Numbered from the stretch's first letter, positions 15,381 to 25,020 are shown. The stretch: 64,000 nt of DNA from Planococcus sp. ISL-110 (GCF_018613575.1 NZ_JAGGPX010000012.1:87224-151223); one strand, 5' to 3'. Notes: generated by a model from the letters alone, not told the origin. A program made the numbers and translations.

Positions 15381-17030
15381 TCACTCCTTTTTTATTCTCA
15401 ATTCTTCAATGGTTTCGGTAATTTCATAAGCTCCAGCACCTTTATTCGACAAGACCGTGAGAACGCTGCCCTCTGCTGGGTAAAATCCGGAGTGGAAACT
15501 GACGCCAGGGTCGTATCCCATGACATGATATTTCGCAATCCCATCCCTCTGGTCTTGTATCCATAGACCGTAGCCATAATCCCCGTCTTCTCCGGATGCA
15601 TGAACCTGAAGCATAGTATCCAGCATTTCTTTCGTCACCAAGGTTCCATCCATCAAGCAGTTCCAGAAATTCGCCATATCCCTTGCTGTAACAAAAGCTC
15701 CTCCATCAGCACCGCCGCGGACCGGAATAGCATATTGATTTGTACGCCACATTTCATCTTTTTCAATATAGCCCAAAGCCGTTTGCCCTGGCAATCGATC
15801 CAAACGGAAATAACCCGAGTTCTGCATCGCAGCAGGACCAAAAACCTGTTCTTCTACTACTGCGGTAAACTCTTTTCCTGCAACTTTCTCAACTATAAGC
15901 CCAAGCGCAATAAATCCGGCGTTGTTGTAACGAAACCTCTCTCCTGGATGGAACAGCATTGGCAGGTCTTTGAATAAAGGAAGGAAATCCGAAGCCGTTT
16001 GCATCAAATACATTGGCCGCTGCTTCCACAGCTCTTCAAAATCGCCCATCACCTGCTCGTCAAAATAATCCGGAATGCCAGATGTATGTGTCAGTAATTG
16101 ATGGATGGTGACATTAAAATGCGGAAAAGTCTGTGGCAGCAACTCGGATAGCTTATCGCCGAAATGGAGTTTTCCCGCCTCCACCAATTGGCAAACAACA
16201 ACCGCTGTGAACAGTTTACTTCCGGATGCGATCCCGAATCTCGTATCGACAGCATTTGGCCGTTCATCAGCGCGATTAGCAAATCCTCTTGCCGCTGTCC
16301 AAGTTTCCTTTTTCTGTAGATAGGCGACACCAGAGAAATCGATTTCTTCCATCTTGTCCATGATTGGCGCAGCTGGTTTCGCCTGGTGGAATCGCCCTTC
16401 TTCAGTAATATTAATTCGGCGCCCATCAGACAACTCAATCACCAACGGATGGGTCTCGCTTCGCTGTTTTGAAAAATACCACGTGCGCTTCGGTGCCACT
16501 AGGATGATATAAGCATGTCCGCTGCCGAGGAAATTCAACGATTTCGGATCGATCCCTTTGTTGCCCCGCACCGGGATGTCCATTTCCTCGATCTGCTCTC
16601 CAACTTCTTTAACATAGGGCGTGGTGATACTCACTTCGCTGATATTGAGCAGGGAGTCAACGGTAAAATTGCCCATTCGGTCGACACTCCGCCGCCCAAT
16701 GAACTCAATGACATTGCCGGCAGGATCCTGGAAATAGAAGGCATCGGCATCAAAGTTAGCATAGAACACTTCATCCATGCCCTCCTGACGGTTCAAAGTC
16801 ACCCGTTCACTGGCCCACCATTTGGCAAGAGTAAACTGGTTGCCGGGGATGTTCAGCGCAAAATGGTAGACAGCTGCCCGTTCTGATTCCCGGAAGACTA
16901 ATTGGGATTCCCCAATCGACAACGTAAAGCTACTGTCATCTTCTTCGACAATACGGAAGCCCAATTGATATTCATAAAATCCCTTCATATCCTCTAACTG
17001 GTTTGTGTATAAGGTCAGCTTTTTAAACAT
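15381..17030 (-). CDS. VOC (glyoxalase-fold) domain fused to serine beta-lactamase-like hydrolase
   Basis: The protein of about 549 residues has two parts. Residues 1-215 show two VOC-type halves (MFKKLTLYTNQLEDMKGFYEY and AFYFQDPAGNVIEFIGRR). Residues 225-549 form a class C beta-lactamase/esterase domain with Ser269-x-x-Lys272 (SGSK), Tyr368-Asn-Asn and the late His502 HVMG motif. No signal peptide is seen, so it acts in the cytoplasm. An ATG eight codons upstream is in frame, but AAGGAGTGAGGAC precedes the chosen ATG. The fusion is unusual; substrates are unknown. Confidence 0.85.
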   Translation of the reverse strand: MFKKLTLYTNQLEDMKGFYEYQLGFRIVEEDDSSFTLSIGESQLVFRESERAAVYHFALNIPGNQFTLAKWWASERVTLNRQEGMDEVFYANFDADAFYFQDPAGNVIEFIGRRSVDRMGNFTVDSLLNISEVSITTPYVKEVGEQIEEMDIPVRGNKGIDPKSLNFLGSGHAYIILVAPKRTWYFSKQRSETHPLVIELSDGRRINITEEGRFHQAKPAAPIMDKMEEIDFSGVAYLQKKETWTAARGFANRADERPNAVDTRFGIASGSKLFTAVVVCQLVEAGKLHFGDKLSELLPQTFPHFNVTIHQLLTHTSGIPDYFDEQVMGDFEELWKQRPMYLMQTASDFLPLFKDLPMLFHPGERFRYNNAGFIALGLIVEKVAGKEFTAVVEEQVFGPAAMQNSGYFRLDRLPGQTALGYIEKDEMWRTNQYAIPVRGGADGGAFVTARDMANFWNCLMDGTLVTKEMLDTMLQVHASGEDGDYGYGLWIQDQRDGIAKYHVMGYDPGVSFHSGFYPAEGSVLTVLSNKGAGAYEITETIEELRIKKE

Positions 17031-17089
17031 GTCCTCACTCCTTGCCTTTAGCATACCGAAAAATCCGATCTTTTACCTCTTTTAACCAC

Positions 17090-17117
17090 AAAAAAAGAGC
17101 CCGGGGGCTCTTTTTTT
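17090..17117 (-). terminator. Intrinsic terminator
   Basis: AAAAAAAGAGCC/GGCTCTTTTTTT hairpin, ending the GNAT gene and its upstream partner. Its symmetry allows both directions. Confidence 0.88.
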
Positions 17118-17118
17118 G

Positions 17119-17607
17119 TTACTGCCAGCAATACTCAGGGTCAGCAGTCAATTGCTTACTTGTATAGCGTAGCCTGATCATATCACGGCATTCGATGCCA
17201 TTCTCAAAAATCGGCTCTGGATAATTTCGCCTAAAAAATTTAGGATCGATCGCACGCATACGAAATCCGCATTTTTGATAAAGAGCGAGCTGGCCCAGGC
17301 TTGAATTGCCGACGCTGATTTCCACAAACTCGAAACCGTGCCGCGCCGATTCGGCCAAGGCATGCTGCACAAGCTGTTGTCCATAATCCTGGCCGCGGAA
17401 ACTTTCTGCAACCGCCACGTTCTTGATTTCCACAGTTGTATCCGATAGCGTGAGCAGGACGTAAACGCCAATTATCTCACCCTTCCGTTTCCCAATCATG
17501 CAACAGCCGGAGTCACAATAAGCACGGACCAAGTTTTCGAAAGGGTCCACTTCCAGAAGTAATTCCATCGGCAGCGGTTCTCGCGCCTGCAGCAGATGGA
17601 ACTCCAT
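17119..17607 (-). CDS. GNAT N-acetyltransferase
   Basis: A 162-residue single GNAT domain: VEIKNVAVAESFRGQDYGQQLVQHAL contains the acetyl-CoA pyrophosphate loop (RGQDYG in place of R/Q-x-x-G-x-G/A), and LALYQKCGFR is the usual C-terminal segment. The substrate is unknown. Its start overlaps the end of the upstream hypothetical gene by one base, implying one transcript. Confidence 0.85.
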   Translation of the reverse strand: MEFHLLQAREPLPMELLLEVDPFENLVRAYCDSGCCMIGKRKGEIIGVYVLLTLSDTTVEIKNVAVAESFRGQDYGQQLVQHALAESARHGFEFVEISVGNSSLGQLALYQKCGFRMRAIDPKFFRRNYPEPIFENGIECRDMIRLRYTSKQLTADPEYCWQ

Positions 17608-18065
17608 TATTTCTTTTCTTTAAAGCCTTGATCAATCAGATAGTCTTCCGCATTATCGAAAGTTCCAAAGCTTTCTTCCAGGTTTTTTCCTGTATAGATA
17701 TTCCAAAACGGCTCTTCATAGACCAAGTCCAACTTCACATTCTCACGGTTTACCCATGTCTTGTCGTATGGTGGTTCCGGTTCCAAAGACAGGTAATCCA
17801 GAGAGTCAGCTAGGACGCTGCGCAATTCCTTTTCCGAAAAGTCACGGATGTTGACGAAGCCTTTTTTGTCCGCTTCGTAATGCGGCAAGTTTCCTACATA
17901 GACAAAGCCATTGCCAGTTGGATGTAAATGATAGACGACAATCTTCTTGTCGTACAAGCTCTCTTCATAATGAAAGTTCACGCGTTTCATCGATACATCT
18001 TTTCTCGTCAATTCCGGGAAAGACTCGATGACTTCCAACTTTTGCTCAAATGTTAACAATTTCAT
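17607..18065 (-). CDS. Conserved hypothetical protein
   Basis: A soluble protein of about 152 residues with blocks LTFEQKLEVIESFPELTRKDVSMKR..., VVYHLHPTGNGFVYVG and GFVNIRDFSEKELR. They give the impression of a conserved Bacillales protein that I cannot name. Three starts are possible: ATG 18086, ATG 18065, or TTG 18059, which is best spaced from GAGG. It is translationally linked to the following GNAT gene. I see no catalytic motif. Confidence 0.72.
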   Translation of the reverse strand: MKLLTFEQKLEVIESFPELTRKDVSMKRVNFHYEESLYDKKIVVYHLHPTGNGFVYVGNLPHYEADKKGFVNIRDFSEKELRSVLADSLDYLSLEPEPPYDKTWVNRENVKLDLVYEEPFWNIYTGKNLEESFGTFDNAEDYLIDQGFKEKK

Positions 18066-18228
18066 TACCTCATTTCTTAGTTTCATTTATTTCATCAAAA
18101 ACCTTAGTTAGATCCAAGACATAGATCTGAGGCTTTATAGTAAGCACACAGACAGATATGGTTACACCCGTTTCGCATTTTTAATTACCATTTAGTATAA
18201 CACGCCCGGCGCAATCCCACATCCATAG

Positions 18229-18256
18229 AAAAAAGCTGCGGGAACGCAGCTTTTTT
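18229..18256. terminator. Bidirectional intrinsic terminator
   Basis: AAAAAGCTGCG/CGCAGCTTTTTT hairpin between the MMPL gene and the hypothetical gene. The rest of the roughly 300 bases here shows nothing else. Confidence 0.85.
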
Positions 18257-18363
18257 CATACAAGTTAAACTTAAACTGTTCAATTACTGATATTCCTCAA
18301 AACGACTATGCTTTCCTGCAAGCTAGATAGTGTATAAAAACGAATTTTTTTCAACTTATATGG

Positions 18364-20982
18364 TTATTTTTTCTTGCCGAACGGCCACCAGACACCCCGA
18401 TCAAAGGACACTGAAATCGCTGGTATCAATAGTGGCAGAACAATCAATCCATACAGCAGCAATCCGGTAATAACGATGGTTGCAATCTGTACAAGGCTCA
18501 GGACGCCAGAAGGCATCATTGCGCCGAATGTACCCGCCAGAATGATAGCTGCCGTGATGATGACAGTTCCCATCTTCGCCATCGAAGTGCGCATGGCATC
18601 GCGAACGGTAATACCATTGAATGATTCTTCGCGGAACCGGTCAAGCAGGAAGATCGAATAGTCAACTCCTAGCGCCACCAGCATGACGAAACCGAAGAAT
18701 GGCACTGCCCAGCTGATGCCATCATAGCCAAGGCCATTAACAAAGATCAATTCCGCAATGGCAATCGATGTATAATACGTCAGCAAAAGCGATCCGATCA
18801 TATACAACGGCATGATTAATGAACGGAAAAGAATTGCCAGAACAACGAACAAGCTGATTAGCATGATGACCACGGTATTCGCAAAGTCACTGGATGATAC
18901 TTCTTCTAAATCACTGTTGATGCTGGAAATTCCGCTGAAGGCAATTTCTGCTTCTTCAAGAGGTGTCGCTGCTACAGTACGTTTCACTGTTTCTTTAATC
19001 ACAGTAATAATTTCGATGGCTTCAGGAGAATATGGATCTTCCGACAGGATTACTTCCATCATCATTCCTGTGCCATCCGCAAAGGAATAACGCTCCAATA
19101 CCTGCTCAAAATCATCGCCTTCCAATGTTCCTTCCGGAATGAACAGGCCTGTATCACGTACAGCCTCACTGCCGCTCATTTCCTCCATCATATCGACGGC
19201 TTCGGTTAAGCCGGTTTCAATTTCTGCAAGGCCATCGTTTGAAGCACCGACTCCATCTGCCAATTGCGTTAACCCGGCACTAAGTTCTGCCGTTTGGCCA
19301 GCTGCTCCAGCCAAGCCTTGCTGGATTTCTGACAACCCTCCACTGATCTGCGTCAAGGCACCCACAGTTTGCGGAATATTGCCTGTTTGCTGCAACCCTT
19401 GTGAAACCTGGCCCAGTTGCTGATTGATCTGACCAAGCCCTGCTGCCGCGTCGTTCAATCCACCAGCATCGCCGGCTTGTTCACTGATGGCAGTTAAGTT
19501 GGTCTGGACTTCTGTAAGTCCCGCCTGGATTTCGCCGATTCCATCCCGCGCTTCAGTAAGCCCGTCAGCCAATAAGCCAAGCTGTTTGTCTACGTAAAGC
19601 TCCTCAATTACGTCCCCTGTTGGACGCGTAATGGATCGGACGGTTTGCACACCCTCAATTTTTTCAATTTCTGCACTTAATGATTCAAAGTAAGGGACAG
19701 TCGACCGGTCTGTCAAGGATTCATCTGACTTCACAATTACTTGAACAGGCAGTGAATCGCCTTGCCCAAAGCCTTCTTCAATAGCGCGCAAGCCTTTCAC
19801 CGATTCATATTCCGAACCGATTTCATCCACTGTATTAAACGACAAAGAATTATCGTATGTAAACAGCAATGGCACTGTAATCAAAGCAACTACCAGCATC
19901 GACAATAAGGGACGATTGATCGACAGCTTGCTCATGGTGAGCCATAGTTTGCTGTCGCTGTGAGAAGCAGATTTTTTTGCTGGCCAGAATAACTTTTCCT
20001 TCAATAAAGACATGAAGAATGGCACGATTGTATATAGAACCAGCAGCAGGACGAATATCCCAACAGCTACCGCTACAGCAGATTTGAAAATTGGAAATTC
20101 GGCAAAACCAATGGCAAAGAAACCGATAAACACTGCGATTCCACTGATTAGCAAGGTTCTCCCCGCTGTTTTATAGGTGTTGATGATTGATTGTTCCACA
20201 CCATGCCCAGCCGACAACTCTTCTTTATAGCGGCTCAATAGAAGGATACAATAATCCGTCCCGATCCCGAACAAAATCGCTACCAGGAATATCTGCGTAT
20301 AGTTCGAAACTGGAAAACCGAACCAATCGATGAAAAACGCGACCAGTGATTGGCTTAGCAAATAAGAAATCCCGACTGCCACAAGTGGAATGAATGGCGT
20401 CACGATTGACCGGAAAACGGCCAACAATAATCCGAAAATGAGTACTACTGTAATGATTTCGGTACGTTTCAAACCTTCCTGCGCACTGATATTGACATCA
20501 TTATTAATGATAGCTTCCCCAGTCACATAAGCAGTCAGGTCTTCAGGAATAATGGTTTCCTTGATTGTATCGGCGACGGCATTCACTTCTTCGTCTGTGC
20601 CATCAACTGTAATCGGCACCAACACCGTTTGGCGATCCTCCGAAATCAGTTGCTCTTCCAATTCTTCACTTTCGACTGGATTTAATACACTCGTCACCGG
20701 ATCACCCAATGCTTCGATGTCCGTTACCATCTGTTCGAGTGTTTCCCGTATTGAATCCGTCATTTCACTTTCCAATGGTATGACGAGAGATATGGTTTGT
20801 TCTGCGGCATCAGCATCTTTCAGAATGCTTGAAGCGATTTGCGAAGAAGCTTCATCAGACAACTGAAACGACCCCGCCTGTTCTGCCTGCTCTGTTAAAT
20901 TAGGTGCCAGTAAGAATAACACGATCGTCAATACAATCAAGCCAATGGCAATCGGCCATTTGAATTTCAATACACTGTGCAT
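18364..20982 (-). CDS. MMPL/RND-superfamily exporter
   Basis: The 872-residue protein has two repeats of one transmembrane helix, an extracytoplasmic domain and a five-helix bundle, as in MMPL transporters such as B. subtilis YdfJ/YdgH. Between about residues 465 and 600 the second external domain is a coiled-coil of Gly-Leu-x-x-Ile/Leu heptads (LADGLTEARDGIGEIQAGL and similar). GTDYCILLLSRY and GVDYSIFLLDRF carry the proton-relay Asp pairs. It exports lipids or hydrophobic drugs by proton motive force. The MarR gene 3 bases upstream probably represses it. Confidence 0.9.
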   Translation of the reverse strand: MHSVLKFKWPIAIGLIVLTIVLFLLAPNLTEQAEQAGSFQLSDEASSQIASSILKDADAAEQTISLVIPLESEMTDSIRETLEQMVTDIEALGDPVTSVLNPVESEELEEQLISEDRQTVLVPITVDGTDEEVNAVADTIKETIIPEDLTAYVTGEAIINNDVNISAQEGLKRTEIITVVLIFGLLLAVFRSIVTPFIPLVAVGISYLLSQSLVAFFIDWFGFPVSNYTQIFLVAILFGIGTDYCILLLSRYKEELSAGHGVEQSIINTYKTAGRTLLISGIAVFIGFFAIGFAEFPIFKSAVAVAVGIFVLLLVLYTIVPFFMSLLKEKLFWPAKKSASHSDSKLWLTMSKLSINRPLLSMLVVALITVPLLFTYDNSLSFNTVDEIGSEYESVKGLRAIEEGFGQGDSLPVQVIVKSDESLTDRSTVPYFESLSAEIEKIEGVQTVRSITRPTGDVIEELYVDKQLGLLADGLTEARDGIGEIQAGLTEVQTNLTAISEQAGDAGGLNDAAAGLGQINQQLGQVSQGLQQTGNIPQTVGALTQISGGLSEIQQGLAGAAGQTAELSAGLTQLADGVGASNDGLAEIETGLTEAVDMMEEMSGSEAVRDTGLFIPEGTLEGDDFEQVLERYSFADGTGMMMEVILSEDPYSPEAIEIITVIKETVKRTVAATPLEEAEIAFSGISSINSDLEEVSSSDFANTVVIMLISLFVVLAILFRSLIMPLYMIGSLLLTYYTSIAIAELIFVNGLGYDGISWAVPFFGFVMLVALGVDYSIFLLDRFREESFNGITVRDAMRTSMAKMGTVIITAAIILAGTFGAMMPSGVLSLVQIATIVITGLLLYGLIVLPLLIPAISVSFDRGVWWPFGKKK

Positions 20983-20985
20983 GTG

Positions 20986-21429
20986 TTACACTCCATCCAT
21001 TTTTATAATCGTTTTCAGCTTTCGGAAAATCGTCAGAAATTGGTCTATTTCTTCATCTGCAATATTTTCGGACATTAGCTTCTCGATGTAATCCGTCAAC
21101 ACCTTATCCAGTTCCACTAAAATCGCCTGGCCTTTATCCGTGAGTTCCAGCAATTTTTCCCGTCGGTCTGTAGTCTGGACAACTTGAATTACTTCTTTTT
21201 GCAACAACTTTTTTATGCGGCTGGAAATCGCACTTTTATGTACGGCTTGCATGACAGCCAATCTTGCTGAAGTAATCTGTTTTTCCTTGCTGATCAGCTT
21301 CAGCAGTTGAATTTGTTCAGGTGAATACTCTTTCCATAGAGGATGATCAACGGATTTGATAACCCGCTCAGTTCCGTAAATCATTACCTCTTGAAAAAGA
21401 TCCACCGCCTCTTGTATTCGTGCATCCAT
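20986..21429 (-). CDS. MarR-family regulator
   Basis: A 147-residue winged-helix regulator: helix-turn-helix ITSARLAVMQAVHKSAISSRIKKLLQKEVI, wing with TTDRREKLLELTDKG, and flanking dimerisation helices. It is the first gene of the operon with the MMPL exporter. A promoter and an inverted repeat lie directly upstream, suggesting autorepression released by an exported compound. Confidence 0.9.
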   Translation of the reverse strand: MDARIQEAVDLFQEVMIYGTERVIKSVDHPLWKEYSPEQIQLLKLISKEKQITSARLAVMQAVHKSAISSRIKKLLQKEVIQVVQTTDRREKLLELTDKGQAILVELDKVLTDYIEKLMSENIADEEIDQFLTIFRKLKTIIKMDGV

Positions 21430-21436
21430 AGTAGTC

Positions 21437-21487
21437 TACCCCCTCAACCAATATTAATAGTTTAGGGGGTAAACCTCCTACGGTCAA
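21437..21487 (-). promoter_or_regulatory. Promoter and putative operator of marR-MMPL operon
   Basis: The minus strand reads TTGACC (21482-21487), 17 bases, TAAACT (21459-21464). Arms AGGGGGTA (21464-21471) and TACCCCCT (21437-21444) form an inverted repeat. One arm lies in the spacer beside the -10; the other is near the transcript start and includes the ribosome binding site. Confidence 0.65.
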
Positions 21488-21507
21488 GAAAGAACCGTCT
21501 TTCTATA

Positions 21508-21538
21508 AAAAAACCTGTGAACAAGAGTTCACAGGTTA
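21508..21538 (-). terminator. Intrinsic terminator of AI-2E permease gene
   Basis: AACCTGTGAAC/GTTCACAGGTT hairpin followed by seven T residues on the minus strand. Confidence 0.9.
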
Positions 21539-21541
21539 GGT

Positions 21542-22624
21542 TTATTCGATATCACGCGTAGCTGTATCGCGGATTTCAGTTCGTCTTGCATAAACATTTT
21601 TCGTGATGGTCTTAATAACGGCATATACAGGAATCGCTAAAATGATCCCCCATAGGCCGGCGATATTTCCAGCCGCCAGGATCAAGGTAATGACCGTCAA
21701 TGGATGAACATCAAGTGATTTGCCCATAACATTCGGGGTGATGAAATTACTTTCAATCTGCTGTGCAACGAGCATAATGATGGCTACATACACCGCCATA
21801 ATCGGATCCTGCACAAGTGCAATGATAATCGCTGGAATGACTGCGATGTAAGGCCCCAAAAACGGAATGACGTTGGTGGCCATACCGATTAACGCCAACA
21901 ACAAAGCATAATCCAGTCCGATGATCAGGTAGCCGATCAGCAGCATAAGCCCTACCAGGAAACTGACAAACAGTTGTCCCTGGATATACGCCTGCAGCGT
22001 TTCATCGATATCATGCAAGGTCTTGCGGATCCATCTTTTCCGCTCACCGGAAAAGAAACCGGAAATAAACGGAACAAATTTCTTATGGTCGACCAATAAG
22101 TAGACCAGGAAAAAAGGCACTAACACCAATGTTATAACACCAGAGATAAAGCTGGTAATAAACGAAAGAACCCATCCCCCGACATCGCCAAGGCTGTCAC
22201 CAATTTGTCCAGTCATATCATTCAGCTGCTCTTCAATTGAATCTGGAAGCCGATCACGCTGGTCAAATATGTATTGACCATATTCCTCCACACTTTGAAT
22301 GATTTCAGGTCCATTATTTACCAGTGCGTTGATTTGGTCTGTAACAATCGGCCCGATCATGACATAAAACAAGTAGAACACTAAAACAATCGCCAGGAGA
22401 ACCGTAAGGACAGCACTCCACTTCGGAAATCTTTTCTTAATTAAAAAGTTCAGGATCGGTCTTGTCAGATAAAACAAGACACCTCCCAATAGCAAAGGAA
22501 CAAAAATTGTTCCAGCGATAATGAATAGGGGATCAAAAATTCCTTGTACCTCAATAAATAATCGAATAATGACTAAAGCTAGAATAATTCCTACTCCCAC
22601 TTGAAACCAAAGCTTGCTCGTCAA
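21542..22624 (-). CDS. AI-2E family transporter (UPF0118)
   Basis: A 360-residue membrane protein with seven to eight helices in the AI-2 exporter-like pattern, including the PFxxVYLLVDHKKF loop, FLVGLMLLIGYLIIGLDYALLLALI and IPFLGPYIAVIPA. Family members export autoinducer-2, Na+/H+ or small solutes; the substrate is not predictable. A paralogue lies 25 kb away in this window. It is monocistronic and divergent from uppP. Confidence 0.88.
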   Translation of the reverse strand: MTSKLWFQVGVGIILALVIIRLFIEVQGIFDPLFIIAGTIFVPLLLGGVLFYLTRPILNFLIKKRFPKWSAVLTVLLAIVLVFYLFYVMIGPIVTDQINALVNNGPEIIQSVEEYGQYIFDQRDRLPDSIEEQLNDMTGQIGDSLGDVGGWVLSFITSFISGVITLVLVPFFLVYLLVDHKKFVPFISGFFSGERKRWIRKTLHDIDETLQAYIQGQLFVSFLVGLMLLIGYLIIGLDYALLLALIGMATNVIPFLGPYIAVIPAIIIALVQDPIMAVYVAIIMLVAQQIESNFITPNVMGKSLDVHPLTVITLILAAGNIAGLWGIILAIPVYAVIKTITKNVYARRTEIRDTATRDIE

Positions 22625-22763
22625 GCGTTACACTTCCTTTCTTTCAATAGTATACCCAGTTTATCATGAAAGTATGGTATTATATTTTTTATGTTGTTTG
22701 GAAGTTATCGCGGAAAATGACAACATTGACAACTCAAATAAGTGAACGAGCAATGGAGGATTT

Positions 22764-23600
22764 ATGTTAATGGATCAATTATGGCTTACGATTAAATTTT
22801 TGCTTCTCGGCCTATTCCAAGGACTTACTGAACCGATTCCCATCTCATCAAGCGGACATTTGTTGATCGCCCAGTATTTCCTGGATGTACAGATTGAAGG
22901 AAGTGTTTCAACTTTTGCTTTGCTCGTCAACAGCGCTTCACTGATTGCGGTACTGATTATTTATCGCGACGATATAAAGCGTCTTGTCGTTAACGGTTTA
23001 AAATATTTTACAGTTAAAAATGCTGAAACAAAGCGGGATTTCATGTTCGTTGTTTATCTGGTAGTCGCGACAATCCCCGCTGCCGTTATTGGTCTCTTGT
23101 TTCAGGATGCTATTGATGAGAGTCTTTCGACCATTGTCACAGTCGGTTTGACTTTAATTGTGACGGGTTTCGGCCTCTGGTGGATCCGCAATACACGCGG
23201 ACAGCGAAAAGATGGCAATATGACAATGAAGGACGCCGTCATCATCGGCGGTGCCCAGGCAGTGGCACTTATTCCAGGAATCAGCCGAAGCGGTGCTACA
23301 ATTGTTGCGGCTATGGCACGGAACATCAATCAGGAAACTGCCTTGCGCTTCTCTTTCCTGCTGTTTATCCCAATCAGCCTGGGTGGTGCTGTCCTAAGCG
23401 TCACTGATATTGTCAATGATGATAACCTGGCTTCTATGGCAGTTCCTTACATCATGGCGTTTCTGGGATCTCTTGTCGCTTCTTACTTTTCTTTGAAATG
23501 GTTTATGAACATTATGGCAAAAGGCCAATTGAAGTATTTTGCCATTTACTGCTTTATCGTCGGTCCGCTCGTCGTTTTGGCATGGATTGTATTGAATTAA
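22764..23600 (+). CDS. uppP: Undecaprenyl-diphosphatase UppP/BacA
   Basis: A 278-residue polytopic protein with both BacA signatures: [14 protein letters not shown] (19-32) and PGISRSGAT (171-179), including the catalytic Glu, Ser and Arg residues. It removes a phosphate from undecaprenyl diphosphate outside the membrane to recycle the cell-wall lipid carrier and gives bacitracin tolerance. GGAGG is placed for either the first ATG or the ATG two codons later. The stop codon TAA overlaps a remnant of the structured repeat. A DUF368 carrier-lipid translocase lies 1.7 kb away. Confidence 0.93.
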   Translation: MLMDQLWLTIKFLLLGLFQGLTEPIPISSSGHLLIAQYFLDVQIEGSVSTFALLVNSASLIAVLIIYRDDIKRLVVNGLKYFTVKNAETKRDFMFVVYLVVATIPAAVIGLLFQDAIDESLSTIVTVGLTLIVTGFGLWWIRNTRGQRKDGNMTMKDAVIIGGAQAVALIPGISRSGATIVAAMARNINQETALRFSFLLFIPISLGGAVLSVTDIVNDDNLASMAVPYIMAFLGSLVASYFSLKWFMNIMAKGQLKYFAIYCFIVGPLVVLAWIVLN

Positions 23601-23626
23601 GAAAAGCGCAGGAGTCTGGACAATAA
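23598..23626 (+). repeat. Deleted remnant of the structured repeat
   Basis: The left end AAGAAAAGCGC is joined directly to the right end AGGAGTCTGGACAA, with the whole palindrome missing. It begins inside the uppP stop codon. Confidence 0.8.
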
Positions 23627-23660
23627 TAGGAAAGCTACTATGCATATTTTCTTAAGCTCT

Positions 23661-23704
23661 AAAAAAAGCAGGCTGCCAATTTTCATTGGCAGCCTGCCTT
23701 TTTT
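23661..23704. terminator. Bidirectional intrinsic terminator
   Basis: AAGCAGGCTGCCAAT/ATTGGCAGCCTGC hairpin flanked by A and T runs between the convergent uppP and CAP-domain genes. Confidence 0.9.
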
Positions 23705-24838
23705 CTACCGATTAAAAAAATTAGCCGTGTAATACGGTTGATTCTCTGCATTGAACGCTGTGCCTATTCCTAAAAATCCAAACTCTGGTTTGACGATGTT
23801 TTCACGGTGCCCCATGGAATTCATCAAACCTTCATGAGCAAAAATGCTGCTGTACTGGCCATATGCCAGATTTTCACCGGCCACATAGAACTCGATGCCG
23901 TCTTCATTCATCCGATCAAATGGTGATTGCCCCGCAAGGTTAGTGTGGCTGAAATACTGATTTTCTGCCATGTCATCACTGTGCTTTCGGGCTGTCAATT
24001 TTGTCTGCTCGTCCCACTTCAACAAAGGCAAATCGCGTTGAATACGGGCTGAATTCGTTAATTCAAAAAGCAAGTATTCATAGCCTTCCTTCAATTCTGC
24101 GTTCGCTTCTGCGTATATTCCAGGACGCGCCTTCTCCAACTCTTCATGGATCACTTGCACGGCTGTCACTGTATCTTCTTCGTGGATATCATAAAAAACG
24201 GTCGTGTAAGTATTTTCGGTTTTAAATACATCGTATTCTTCACCGGCATCCAGTATATATTGGATATTCCCTTTTTGAAGACTTTTCAGCGGAACTCCAA
24301 GCAACGAACGGACTTCAGATTTAGTGGAATCTATTGTTATTCCTTCCGCAGAGGAAATCAAATCCTGATTGGTGAACATTCCGTTCACTTTCCCATCCTC
24401 ATCATAGGACAAAAGCACATAGTTCTGATAATCCTGATGATAGCTATGCCAGTCAGTGCCGTACTCATTCCGCATCAAACGAAGCGGCATACCGACTTTT
24501 CCCTGCGCTTCGTCCTTGTCCATACCAAGCGTCACATTATGGACAGCAAACAAGGAGTCCGGTTCCGCCAGTTCCGGTTTCGCCACAGCCTCCGGCATTT
24601 CAAGCGAGCTGGAAGCGATCATCGACCGCAATTCAGTACTCACACGCGAGGTGAAATCCCAGGCTCCATCAAACGCTTGTGACACTTCCGGATCTTCGGT
24701 GATTTTTTCAATTGTGCGATCGACCGAATCCAAGAAACTTAAATCGACATATTCACCAACCGGTTCTTCCCAAATCGGGCGCGCAAAAAAAACGGCCAGC
24801 AACAGAATCATCAACCAAAACAGTTTCCGCACAAACAT
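23705..24838 (-). CDS. CAP-domain secreted protein (YlbC-like)
   Basis: This protein of about 377 residues has an N-terminal membrane anchor (about residues 5-21). A CAP-associated domain (around 95-235) follows, then a C-terminal CAP/SCP domain (255-377) with LTNSARIQRDLPLLKWDEQTKL, the conserved HSDDMAENQYFSHTN and GHRENIV. This order matches B. subtilis YlbC. CAP proteins are extracellular; the function is unknown. GTG, ATG and a later GTG (24832) all lie near GAGG, so the exact start is open. Confidence 0.88.
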   Translation of the reverse strand: MFVRKLFWLMILLLAVFFARPIWEEPVGEYVDLSFLDSVDRTIEKITEDPEVSQAFDGAWDFTSRVSTELRSMIASSSLEMPEAVAKPELAEPDSLFAVHNVTLGMDKDEAQGKVGMPLRLMRNEYGTDWHSYHQDYQNYVLLSYDEDGKVNGMFTNQDLISSAEGITIDSTKSEVRSLLGVPLKSLQKGNIQYILDAGEEYDVFKTENTYTTVFYDIHEEDTVTAVQVIHEELEKARPGIYAEANAELKEGYEYLLFELTNSARIQRDLPLLKWDEQTKLTARKHSDDMAENQYFSHTNLAGQSPFDRMNEDGIEFYVAGENLAYGQYSSIFAHEGLMNSMGHRENIVKPEFGFLGIGTAFNAENQPYYTANFFNR

Positions 24839-24898
24839 CACCTCTTACCCTACAGTTTAATCGCAAACAGATCATCCACAAAGCAAAAAGCCTTTGAC

Positions 24899-25020
24899 CA
24901 AGAAAAGCAGAAGCTGCCGTGTAGATTCGACGGGCATAAGACGCTTTGGCGTAGCGGTGTTTCTTCAGCCGCATAGCCAGAGTGGATTATGACCCTAGAA
25001 TCTGGCAGCTGGTGCTAGAC
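24899..25020 (+). repeat. Structured palindromic repeat, array 2 unit A
   Basis: Outer stem GCTGCC, AGATTC / GAATCT, GGCAGC. Compared with the unit at the start of the window (GCAGCC/GGCTGC), both sides of the stem have changed together. Confidence 0.9.
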
